Assembly (NCBI GenBank): GCA_900313875.1
Contig: OMSY01000075.1
Span: forward strand, 1-21,297
DNA: 21,297 bases
Direction of reading: 5' to 3'
Source: an uncultured Actinomycetes bacterium
GTDB lineage: Bacteria; Actinomycetota; Coriobacteriia; Coriobacteriales; RUG844
The notes under the pieces were generated by a model that made no database searches, had not been told where the DNA came from, and saw nothing but the letters and a program-made list of their open reading frames with translations. Positions 7,680 through 14,340 of this stretch are shown one piece after another; positions within the stretch are counted from its first letter, which is position 1; each line of letters begins with the position of its first letter. The position numbers and the translations under genes are program-made.

Positions 7680-8276
7680 ATGGATGCTGAACGCTTGCGG
7701 TCGATGAGCGGGGAGGAACTAGGCAGCGCCATCGAGGATTGCGGAAGTCATCTCGCGGGTCTCTTGACCAAGCTGGGCGACGAACTCTATGGGGAAACGC
7801 GGGATGATGCACGTTTCCTGCACGGCAGGGAGGACCTGTACAAGGCCATCGGTCAGGGCAAGGCGCATATGGACGAGCTGCTTGCAGAGCAGGGTCGCAG
7901 ACAAGGGGCCGGCTCGTCATCCGGTGCATGCCCATGTTGCGGCAAGCCCCTCGAACCTGGTTTCGGGTTCTGCGCCTGGTGCGGTACGCAGGTTCAGGGG
8001 CCTGCGGGGGTGTCGGGGAACCAGGCATCGGCTTGTCCGTCCTGCGGCGCGCGCGTCCTTGCCGACGATGCGTTCTGCATGTCCTGCGGCACGAAGTTGG
8101 AGATGCTGCCCGTATCGGCGGCTCCTCGGACCGCGGGCGAACAGGTCCAGGACGACTCCTTGAAGGACGACGCGGAGGAGCCTACCGCCCCCCTGCACGT
8201 TGCCTGTCCCGATTGCGGGTTCGAGAATCTTCCGACTGCGCGCTTCTGCCATGGCTGCGGGCGAGCACTGAGATAA
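7680..8276 (+). CDS. Soluble protein with N-terminal helical domain and three zinc ribbons
   Basis: The protein has 198 residues. The ATG at 7680 is chosen because a GGGAGGGGGG run (7663-7672) ends 7 bases before it; the in-frame ATG at 7641 lacks a site. Residues 1-75 are predicted helical and hydrophilic. Three zinc ribbons follow: Cys 84, 87, 98, 101; Cys 119, 122, 133, 136; and Cys 176, 179, 190, 193, each as CxxCG...FCxxCG. There is no membrane segment, unlike the neighbouring zinc-ribbon proteins. The tail-anchored zinc-ribbon gene starts 16 bases after its stop, so the two are very likely cotranscribed and may interact. Repeated zinc ribbons in bacteria usually mediate protein or nucleic-acid contacts; the partner cannot be read from the sequence. 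Confidence 0.85.
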   Translation: MDAERLRSMSGEELGSAIEDCGSHLAGLLTKLGDELYGETRDDARFLHGREDLYKAIGQGKAHMDELLAEQGRRQGAGSSSGACPCCGKPLEPGFGFCAWCGTQVQGPAGVSGNQASACPSCGARVLADDAFCMSCGTKLEMLPVSAAPRTAGEQVQDDSLKDDAEEPTAPLHVACPDCGFENLPTARFCHGCGRALR

Positions 8277-8292
8277 GGCGGGGAGGAACAGG

Positions 8293-9345
8293 ATGTTCTG
8301 CATACATTGCGGCAAGGAGAACCAGGATGGCGCGAGGCACTGTGCGTTCTGCGGTCAACCGCTGAACGACCGGACGATGGCCCTTACCTTGCTTCCTGAT
8401 GAAGATGCTGCTCAGGGGGAGGCGCCTTCTGTGCAGGAGCATGTCCAGGACGCGTCCTTCTGCATCCATTGCGGTACGGAGGTCAACCTCGATGCCCTGT
8501 TCTGCCCCCAATGCGGCCAGCCGGTCAACGACAGGACGATGGCGACGGTCATCCTCGCGGAGGACGAAGCCGAGGGGCCGGTTGCAGGGCCTGATGGTGA
8601 CCGTGAGGGGATTCCTGCCGAGAGTCCTCTTGGGGGGAGCGCGGTGAGGGAGGAGACGAGCTCCTGCCTGGCGTGCGGGGCCGACAACGACCCCGATGCC
8701 GTCGTTTGCGCCGTGTGCGGCACCCCGTTCCCCGGCCATACCATGGATGCCCTGAGTCTCGGACAGCCCCATGACAGCCGGTCTGATGCTTGTGAGAGCG
8801 CCGGAGAGCCGCGGACGATGGACCTGGAGCCCCTGCCTGCGGATGAGACGGTCAGGATGCATCCCGTGTCCGATCCGCATGCGACTGCCGAGATGCCGCC
8901 TATCGGGGACGGCGTTCCGACAGCCGACACGCCTTCCATGGGCGTGCTGGACGCGGCTCATGACGGAGCTGCTGTCGGGGGGAACGCCGTGCCAGGGCCC
9001 GCAGCCGGGTTCCCTGCTGGGGCACAGGTGCCGTCGGCAGGGTCGCAGTCGCAGGTGCCGACTCCTGCATCGACCCTGTTCTGCATGCATTGCGGTGCCC
9101 CCAACAAGTCGACCTCCCAGTTCTGCTCGCGTTGCGGCCAGAGGATGGGGACCACCCCTTCCACACGCATGACGGTCTCGCCTCCTGTCGGCGGGGGCAT
9201 GCGGGCAGAGGGGGCCACGGCGGCCCCGATGCAGTCCCGCGAAGAGGTGGACCGCAGCTACCGCAAGGTCGTCATCCTGCTCGTGGCGATACTCGCGTTG
9301 CTGGTCGTGCTCTCGGTTTTCCTTACGGTCGACCTGTTCATGTGA
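8293..9345 (+). CDS. Tail-anchored protein with four zinc ribbons and repeated Thr-Met motifs
   Basis: The protein has 350 residues; GGAGGAA (8282-8288) precedes the ATG. Four zinc ribbons are clear: Cys 3/6/17/20, 57/60/71/74, 125/128/139/142 and 264/267/278/281. After each of the first three comes a short conserved Thr-Met motif (NDRTM at T28, NDRTM at T82, PGHTM at T150). A further PRTM (T175) stands alone, and STRMT (T291, T294) follows the fourth ribbon. A long Ala/Gly/Pro-rich linker separates ribbons three and four. Residues 326-348 form a single hydrophobic segment at the very C-terminus, so the zinc ribbons should face the cytoplasm on a tail anchor. With a kinase and an FHA reader in the same cluster, the repeated Thr motifs are candidate phosphorylation and docking sites (inference). 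Confidence 0.87.
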   Translation: MFCIHCGKENQDGARHCAFCGQPLNDRTMALTLLPDEDAAQGEAPSVQEHVQDASFCIHCGTEVNLDALFCPQCGQPVNDRTMATVILAEDEAEGPVAGPDGDREGIPAESPLGGSAVREETSSCLACGADNDPDAVVCAVCGTPFPGHTMDALSLGQPHDSRSDACESAGEPRTMDLEPLPADETVRMHPVSDPHATAEMPPIGDGVPTADTPSMGVLDAAHDGAAVGGNAVPGPAAGFPAGAQVPSAGSQSQVPTPASTLFCMHCGAPNKSTSQFCSRCGQRMGTTPSTRMTVSPPVGGGMRAEGATAAPMQSREEVDRSYRKVVILLVAILALLVVLSVFLTVDLFM

Positions 9346-9405
9346 GCTGGGTCCGGCCGGTTCGTCTCGTCCCGATGTCAGGGGCGCCTTGCGGGGAGGG
9401 ATATC

Positions 9406-10623
9406 ATGGAGTTGCTCGCTCCTGCAGGAGGACTCGAACAGCTTGAATACGCCCTGCATTTCGGAGCCGATGCCGTCTATCTCGGTGGCGAGCGGTTCGG
9501 TCTGCGCGCCCGTGCCTGCAATTTCACCGATGATGAGCTCGCGCATGCGGTAGGTTTGGTCCATGATGCGGGGAAGTGCGTCCACGTCACGCTGAACAGC
9601 CTCATGCATGAGGGCGACCTCGAGCCGCTTCGCAGCTTCATCGTCTTCCTTGCCGACCTCGGGGTCGACGCCGTCATCGTGAGCGATATGGCGGCGGTGA
9701 GGCTGGTGCGCGAGCTTGCCCCGACGATCGATATCCATATCTCGACCCAGGCTTCATGTGCCAACCATCTCGCCGCGTTGCAATGGTATGAGCTCGGCGC
9801 GAGACGCATCGTCCTTGCGCGGGAGCTCTCGTTGTCGGAGATCGCCGCCATACGCGCGCGCATCCCACGCGACCTCGAGCTCGAGGTCTTCGTCAACGGG
9901 GCCATGTGCATGGCCTATTCGGGTCGTTGCCTGATCAGCACGTATCTCACCGGGCGCGATGCCAACAGGGGGAACTGCACCCAGCCGTGCAGATGGAACT
10001 ACGTGCTCGAGGAGGAGAAACGCCCCGGCGAGTACTTTCCGGTCGAGGAAGACCGCCATGGCACCTACATCATGAACTCCAAGGACCTCATGATGCTCGA
10101 GCATCTCGACGATCTCGAAGCGGCGGGGGTTGACAGCATCAAGATCGAGGGTCGTGTCAAGGGTGCATATTACATCGCGACGGTCGTGAACGCCTATCGG
10201 CATGTCCTGGATGGCGCGGACCCCCGCGACTACCTGCCCGAGATGGAGGCGGTCAGCCATCGTCCCTATCATACGGGGTTCTTCTATGGTCCTGCGGAGC
10301 AGGAGGTGGGGGAATCGGTCTACACGCAGACCCATGATTGGGTTGCCGTGGTGGATTCCTGTGTGCCTGTGGATTCCCAGGAGGCAGCCTGGTCAGTCGA
10401 CGTCATCCAGCGCAACCGGTTCTTCGACGGTGACGAGCTCGAGGTGCTGTCTCCGGGAAAGCCGGTCCGCAAGGTCATCGTGCATGACCTGCGTACCGAC
10501 CTGGGCCAGACCTGCGAGGTGGCGAACCGTGCGCTTGCGGTCTATGGTTTCACCTGCGAGCACGAGCTCGGCCCCCGTGACATCCTTCGGAGGAAGCGTG
10601 AGGATGCACGCGTGAAGGGCTAG
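9406..10623 (+). CDS. trhP: U32-family tRNA 5-hydroxyuridine synthesis protein TrhP (YegQ)
   Basis: The protein has 405 residues. A GGGGAGGG site (9393-9400) precedes the ATG by about 5 bases. The N-terminus ELLAPAGGLEQLEYALHFGADAVY is typical of peptidase family U32. The family signature is present at 160-178 (E.F..GAMC....G.C.IS), and Cys168, Cys175, Cys191 and Cys195 are the likely Fe-S ligands. The RPGEY...EDRHGTYIMNSKDL block (206-228) is the hallmark of the YegQ/TrhP branch, which uses prephenate to make 5-hydroxyuridine at the tRNA wobble position; despite the name, it is not regarded as a protease. It is somewhat shorter than E. coli YegQ (about 450), mainly because the segment between the last Cys pair and the RPGEY block is short. 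It lies 60 bases after the zinc-ribbon gene and may be read through from it, but its function is unrelated. Confidence 0.9.
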   Translation: MELLAPAGGLEQLEYALHFGADAVYLGGERFGLRARACNFTDDELAHAVGLVHDAGKCVHVTLNSLMHEGDLEPLRSFIVFLADLGVDAVIVSDMAAVRLVRELAPTIDIHISTQASCANHLAALQWYELGARRIVLARELSLSEIAAIRARIPRDLELEVFVNGAMCMAYSGRCLISTYLTGRDANRGNCTQPCRWNYVLEEEKRPGEYFPVEEDRHGTYIMNSKDLMMLEHLDDLEAAGVDSIKIEGRVKGAYYIATVVNAYRHVLDGADPRDYLPEMEAVSHRPYHTGFFYGPAEQEVGESVYTQTHDWVAVVDSCVPVDSQEAAWSVDVIQRNRFFDGDELEVLSPGKPVRKVIVHDLRTDLGQTCEVANRALAVYGFTCEHELGPRDILRRKREDARVKG

Positions 10624-10631
10624 ATGCCCTT
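10615..10631 (+). terminator. Putative hairpin at the end of trhP
   Basis: AAGGGC and GCCCTT flank a 5-base loop that contains the trhP stop codon. It could act as a transcription terminator or an mRNA end-protecting hairpin. No long T-run follows, so the call is tentative. The rest of the 124-base convergent gap (10624-10747) holds a GACCGGTC palindrome (10728-10735) and nothing else I recognise. Confidence 0.35.
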
Positions 10632-10747
10632 GGCCTTACGCCGATATCCCATCTGAAGGGGAATCGGGGGACGGTATGCGGGCAGGCAAAGGACGTCCAC
10701 GGATGTGTGGGTGCTTGATCGGGGGTTGACCGGTCTTCAGCAGATGG

Positions 10748-11677
10748 TCAGATCTTCTTCGTCCTGATGCCCATGAAGTTGAGACCGCGGGTGATCTCCT
10801 CGAATGCCGCATTGTCCTCGGCGAGCCCTATCGCCCCTACCGCCTCGTCGAGCGCTGCATCGAACAGGTCATCGAACGATTCGGTGGAGGTCTCATGGGT
10901 CGAGGGGTTGTTCCAGGGAAGATGCTCGCTGTTCGAGAACGCGCAGTCGTCGTGCACGTCGACGCGGGTGCTCATGGCCTGGACGAGCGAATGGGGGCGG
11001 GTGAGGCGCTCGAGCGTGCCGAACAGGCTGCGCTTGATGCCGCGAGGTGACCACATGGCCCGTCGCACGAAGCGCATGTCGCGGATCGCCCGGCTGAAGG
11101 TGCCCGGCTTGAGGGTCGTCCGGTATGCGCTGATGGCGACATAGCGGATGATCTTGTCGACGGTCTCGAGGAGCTCATCGCTTGCCCAGAGCATCTTCTG
11201 GTGATCCCGGTAATCGCGGATGTCCACGCCCTTCCGACGCCAGAGCATCATCGCGTCGAGGTCGGCCTCGATCTGCCCGTGTACCTCGCTCGAACTGCTG
11301 CCATCGAGTCCGGGGACCCCCGCCGAGGTGAGTGCACGGACCTGGGCGTTGATGAGCGGATGGGTGCGGGAGTCGAGGAAGAAGTGGCAGAGGAACCCGT
11401 GGAAGTAGGCCTGCGCCAAGCTGCGTTCGTGCTCGCCCAAACTGTTCGAGAACGACCGCATGGCCTCGAGCTCGGTGTTGACGCTCTCGCGGTGCATCCG
11501 GGTGCCGAGCAGGTGCATCTCCGAGAGCTTCCTGCCGGTGATCAGGTAATACAGTGGATCGGGGCCTTGGTTGCCGAGCATGAACGCGTTGTGTTCGTCG
11601 AAAGACGTGTAACGTTGGTATCCGAACGATTCGAGTATATGCTCACCGAAGATATGATGGGCTATCGCTGCCGGCAT
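10748..11677 (-). CDS. Zinc-dependent phospholipase C family protein
   Basis: The protein has 309 residues. The ATG at 11677 (read on the - strand) has GGGGAGGGG about 5 bases upstream; an in-frame start 7 codons earlier lacks a site. The sequence fits the Zn_dep_PLPC family: MPAAIAHHIFGE (His7, His8), GNQGPDPLYY (36-44), MHRES (His62) and YFHGFLCHFFLDSRTHP (His93, His98, Asp102, His106), which supply the likely metal ligands. It has no signal peptide, so unlike secreted clostridial phospholipase C it should act in the cytoplasm. Its substrate is uncertain, and many relatives are annotated only by the domain. It is transcribed divergently from lysC and convergently with trhP, with its own extended -10 element. 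Confidence 0.85.
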   Translation of the reverse strand: MPAAIAHHIFGEHILESFGYQRYTSFDEHNAFMLGNQGPDPLYYLITGRKLSEMHLLGTRMHRESVNTELEAMRSFSNSLGEHERSLAQAYFHGFLCHFFLDSRTHPLINAQVRALTSAGVPGLDGSSSSEVHGQIEADLDAMMLWRRKGVDIRDYRDHQKMLWASDELLETVDKIIRYVAISAYRTTLKPGTFSRAIRDMRFVRRAMWSPRGIKRSLFGTLERLTRPHSLVQAMSTRVDVHDDCAFSNSEHLPWNNPSTHETSTESFDDLFDAALDEAVGAIGLAEDNAAFEEITRGLNFMGIRTKKI

Positions 11678-11721
11678 ATGAACCCCTCCCCTGTACAAGA
11701 AGGCCGCCTTACGTAGCTAAT

Positions 11722-11730
11722 GTTATAGCA
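11722..11730 (-). promoter_or_regulatory. Putative extended -10 promoter for the phospholipase C family gene
   Basis: On the - strand this reads TGCTATAAC, an extended -10 element with one mismatch to TATAAT, 44 bases before the ATG at 11677. It gives a leader of about 37 bases. A clear -35 element is not seen. Confidence 0.45.
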
Positions 11731-11799
11731 CACCCCGATACCGTCCGCCCACGTACGAATCTTTTCGAAGCTGGTCTGGTGGATTTTCCGTGCATAGCC

Positions 11800-11805
11800 T
11801 ATAGT
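11800..11805 (+). promoter_or_regulatory. Putative -10 element (TATAGT) for lysC
   Basis: TATAGT lies 43 bases before the GTG start, predicting a leader of about 37 bases. This is too short to hold a lysine riboswitch, so control of lysC is probably at the promoter or through enzyme feedback. The 171-base divergent region (11678-11848) contains this and the opposing promoter and nothing else recognisable. Confidence 0.42.
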
Positions 11806-11848
11806 CGCATAAAGCGGTTTCGGACAAACGAACAGGAGGGGTGGCCAC

Positions 11849-13129
11849 GTGGCTTTGATCGTATCGAAATTCGGAGGCACCTCCATGGGGTCCATCGAGC
11901 GCGTGAAGCAGAACGCTGCACGGCTCGTGAAGATGCATGAGGCGGGGGACCAGGTGGTTGCGGTCGTCTCGGCTATGGGTAGCAGCACCGACGACCTGCT
12001 CGGTATCGCTGCCCAGGTCAATGACAACCCGCCCAAGCGGGAGCTTGACATGCTGGTCTCGACGGGCGAGCAGGTGTCGATGTCCATCCTCGCCATGGCG
12101 ATCGAGGCCCTTGGCGTCAAGGCGGTCTCCTTCACAGGCGGGCAGGCCGGTATCGTCACGGACACGGTCCATTCCAAGGCGAAGATCCGCGAGGTCAAGG
12201 CATCCCGCATCAGGCGGGCCCTGTCGCAGGGCGCGATCGCCATCGTCGCCGGCTTCCAGGGCGTCACGCGTGATGGCGAGATCACCACCCTCGGACGCGG
12301 CGGTTCCGATACGACGGCTGTTGCCGTGGCCGCTGGCCTCGGTGCCGATGTCTGCGAGATCTACACCGATGTGGACGGGGTGTACACGGCCGACCCGCGT
12401 GCCTGTCCCCATGCGAGGAAGCTCGATTCCCTCAGCTATGAGGAGATGCTCGAGCTCTCCGCAGCTGGAAGCGGTGTGCTGCAGATGCGCTCCGTGGAGT
12501 TCGCTCGCAATTACAAGGTTGTCATCCATTGTCGCTCGGCGTTCAGCGATGAGCCGGGCACGCTGATCAAGGAGGTAGACGACGAAATGGAATCTGCCAT
12601 CATCTCCGGCATCGCATACGATTCCTCTGAGGCAAAGGTCACCATCCGCGGTGTCCCCGATACCGTGGGCGTCGCTGCACGGCTGTTCACGGCGCTGGCC
12701 GGGGTCAATGCCAACATCGACATGATCATCCAGAACGTGTCGGAGGACGGTTTCACCGACATCTCGTTCACCTCCCCCAAGAGCGATCTCACACGCGTCC
12801 AGGAGGTCTGCGCCAAGATCGTCGGCGAGGTCGGCGCACGTGAGTTCTTCACCGACGAGGGTATCGCGAAGGTCTCCATCGTCGGCACTGGCATGAAATC
12901 CAATCCCGGCGTGGCCGCGCGCATGTTCGGCGCGCTTGCCGATGCCGATATCAACATCTCACTCATCTCGACCTCGTCCATCAGGACGTCGGTCGTCGTG
13001 AAGGTCGATCAGGCCCAGCAGGCCGTGCGGTGCCTCCACACCGCGTTCGGTCTCGATTCGAATTCGACGTTCGAGGAGACGCAGCTGTCGGGTGAGGAGT
13101 TGGCGAAGAAGGCTGCCAAGGGACGGTAG
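11849..13129 (+). CDS. lysC: Aspartate kinase (aspartokinase)
   Basis: The protein has 426 residues. The GTG start has AGGAGGGG (11834-11841) 7 bases upstream. It phosphorylates aspartate, the first step of the lysine/diaminopimelate, threonine and methionine pathway. The N-terminal kinase domain shows VSKFGGTSMGS (5-15), VVSAMGSSTDDL, the RGGSDTTAVA nucleotide/aspartate motif and DVDGVYTADPR. From residue 247 onward come two ACT domains (AKVTIRGVPDTVGVAARLF and SIVGTGMKSNPGVAARMF), the site of lysine/threonine feedback. The length matches the actinobacterial and Bacillus LysC class (about 400-425). A second translation start inside the gene likely makes the regulatory half separately (see 12569-12589). 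asd follows after 33 bases, the same ask-asd order as in corynebacteria. Confidence 0.96.
   Translation: MALIVSKFGGTSMGSIERVKQNAARLVKMHEAGDQVVAVVSAMGSSTDDLLGIAAQVNDNPPKRELDMLVSTGEQVSMSILAMAIEALGVKAVSFTGGQAGIVTDTVHSKAKIREVKASRIRRALSQGAIAIVAGFQGVTRDGEITTLGRGGSDTTAVAVAAGLGADVCEIYTDVDGVYTADPRACPHARKLDSLSYEEMLELSAAGSGVLQMRSVEFARNYKVVIHCRSAFSDEPGTLIKEVDDEMESAIISGIAYDSSEAKVTIRGVPDTVGVAARLFTALAGVNANIDMIIQNVSEDGFTDISFTSPKSDLTRVQEVCAKIVGEVGAREFFTDEGIAKVSIVGTGMKSNPGVAARMFGALADADINISLISTSSIRTSVVVKVDQAQQAVRCLHTAFGLDSNSTFEETQLSGEELAKKAAKGR
12569..12589 (+). promoter_or_regulatory. Internal ribosome binding site and ATG for aspartokinase beta subunit
   Basis: A full-consensus AAGGAGGT (12569-12576) inside lysC precedes an in-frame ATG at 12587, codon 247, with 10 bases between them. 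The predicted product (12587-13129, 180 residues) begins MESAIISGIAYDSSEAKVT and contains only the two ACT domains. This start aligns with the known beta-subunit start of corynebacterial aspartokinase, where large and small subunits come from one gene. Use of this site is inferred, but the strength of the SD inside a coding region is notable. Confidence 0.65.
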
Positions 13130-13162
13130 CCGACACACAAGCAGAGGGAGAAAGGACACGTC

Positions 13163-14185
13163 ATGAGTTGGTCAAAGGCAATGCCCGCAAATCCCGTCGT
13201 GGCTGTCGCTGGTGCGACAGGTGCGGTTGGTCAGGAGATGCTCAAGGTTCTCGAGCAGCGCAAGTTCCCGGCCAAGGCTATCAAGCCTCTGGCCAGCAAG
13301 CGCAGCGCGGGGAACAGGATTCCCTTCGGTGATGACGAGCTTCTGGTCGAGGAGATGACCCCCGAATCCTTCGAGGGCGTCGATATCGCGCTCTTCTCCG
13401 CTGGCGCAAGCGTCTCGAAGGAGTACCGTGAGGCCGTCGTCAACGCCGGAGCCGTGATGATCGACAACTCGAGCGCGTTCCGTGTCGAGAAGGATGTGCC
13501 CCTGGTGGTGCCCGAGGTGAACGCACACGACCTCGAGTGGCATTCGGGCGTCATCTCCAACCCCAACTGCTCGACCATCCAGATGGTCGTCGCGCTCAAG
13601 CCCCTGAACGACATCGCACACGTGGACCGTGTGGTCGTCTCCACGTATCAGGCGACGAGCGGCGGCGGTATGAAGGCGATGAACGAGCTGTACCATCAGA
13701 CCAGGGACTATCTCGATGGCAACGAACTTACCATCGAGGCATTCCAGCACCAGATCGCATTCAACTGCATCCCGCATATCGATGTCTTCCACGAGGACCT
13801 CTATACCAAGGAGGAGTGGAAGATGGTCGTCGAGACCACGAAGATCTTCGGTGATGACAACATCAAGGTCGCGCCCACCTGCGTCCGCGTACCCGTGCTC
13901 CGTTGCCATGCCGAGTCCCTCAACGTCGAGCTCGCCGCACCGGTGTCCCTCGAGCAGGCACGTGCCGCCTTCGAGGCCGCCGAGGGCGTGACGCTCATGG
14001 ATGACCCCTTCGACAACGTCTATCCGATGCCGGGTCTCCTCGCACACACCGACGACGTGTACGTCGGTCGTCTCCGCGAGGACCCGACGGTCGAGAACGG
14101 TCTGGCATTCTGGATCGTCGCGGACCAGATCCGCAAGGGTGCTGCCCTCAATGCGGTGCAGATCGCCGAGGCGCTGCTTCCGTAG
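13163..14185 (+). CDS. asd: Aspartate-semialdehyde dehydrogenase
   Basis: The protein has 340 residues; GGGAGAAAGG (13145-13154) precedes the ATG. It reduces aspartyl phosphate, the LysC product, to aspartate semialdehyde with NADPH. Visible marks are the N-terminal dinucleotide-binding GATGAVG (17-23), the substrate-contact region NSSAFR (102-107), the nucleophile Cys136 in SNPNCSTIQM, the Gly-rich ATSGGGM (164-170) and the catalytic His249 in RVPVLRCHAES. Length and motifs fit the Gram-positive/actinobacterial class. It is cotranscribed with lysC, so the two committed steps to diaminopimelate, needed for peptidoglycan and lysine, are made together. Confidence 0.96.
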   Translation: MSWSKAMPANPVVAVAGATGAVGQEMLKVLEQRKFPAKAIKPLASKRSAGNRIPFGDDELLVEEMTPESFEGVDIALFSAGASVSKEYREAVVNAGAVMIDNSSAFRVEKDVPLVVPEVNAHDLEWHSGVISNPNCSTIQMVVALKPLNDIAHVDRVVVSTYQATSGGGMKAMNELYHQTRDYLDGNELTIEAFQHQIAFNCIPHIDVFHEDLYTKEEWKMVVETTKIFGDDNIKVAPTCVRVPVLRCHAESLNVELAAPVSLEQARAAFEAAEGVTLMDDPFDNVYPMPGLLAHTDDVYVGRLREDPTVENGLAFWIVADQIRKGAALNAVQIAEALLP

Positions 14186-14231
14186 ACCTGAAGCCGGGGG
14201 AGACAAGGGCACCGGCCCATGAACCGGAACA

Positions 14232-14259
14232 GGAGGGTTGCCGCATGCGGCAACCCTCC
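14232..14259 (+). terminator. 28-bp perfect palindrome, probable terminator of the lysC-asd operon
   Basis: The half-site GGAGGGTTGCCGCA is followed directly by its exact complement, centred between 14245 and 14246, 46 bases after the asd stop. In RNA it would fold into a very stable GC-rich hairpin. Only a C-rich, weakly T-containing stretch (CCCTCTTGC) follows, so it is not a textbook intrinsic terminator, though GC-rich genomes often use such hairpins. A regulator site is the alternative. Confidence 0.6.
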
Positions 14260-14301
14260 CCTCTTGCAGGGAAGCATCGGATGCATGCTCAGGGCAAACG
14301 C

Positions 14302-14307
14302 TATACT
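14302..14307 (+). promoter_or_regulatory. Putative -10 element (TATACT) for the glycosyltransferase gene
   Basis: TATACT lies 33 bases before the GTG start at 14341 and downstream of the palindromic terminator. A promoter here gives a leader of about 27 bases. No clear -35 element is seen. Confidence 0.38.
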
Positions 14308-14340
14308 TGCCTGAGGGAAACAGATTTCGAGGAGCGTTTC

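Noticed and set aside
364..9345. The cluster as an antiphage defence or type VII secretion locus.
   Set aside because: No nuclease, toxin, NTPase, WXG100 or ESX component is present; the kinase and FHA alone do not justify that label.
8182..9738. A 518-residue open frame on the - strand across the quadruple zinc-ribbon gene and the start of trhP.
   Set aside because: It is a shadow: it is Arg/His/Gly-rich without any motif, lacks a ribosome binding site, and runs antisense to two well-supported genes. GC-rich coding DNA commonly leaves the opposite strand open.
11699..11848. Possible lysine riboswitch (L box) upstream of lysC.
   Set aside because: The predicted leader after the TATAGT is only about 37 bases, and no L-box-like conserved segments are seen; the divergent gap also holds the opposing promoter.
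13172..14212. A 346-residue open frame on the - strand opposite asd.
   Set aside because: It is antisense to a clear enzyme gene, has an unusual Asp/His/Gly-rich composition, and no start signal.
14245..14340. N-terminal extension of the glycosyltransferase from an ATG at 14245.
   Set aside because: It would begin inside the 28-bp palindrome and translate through the TATACT and the SD of the GTG at 14341; the GT-A fold starts right at that GTG.
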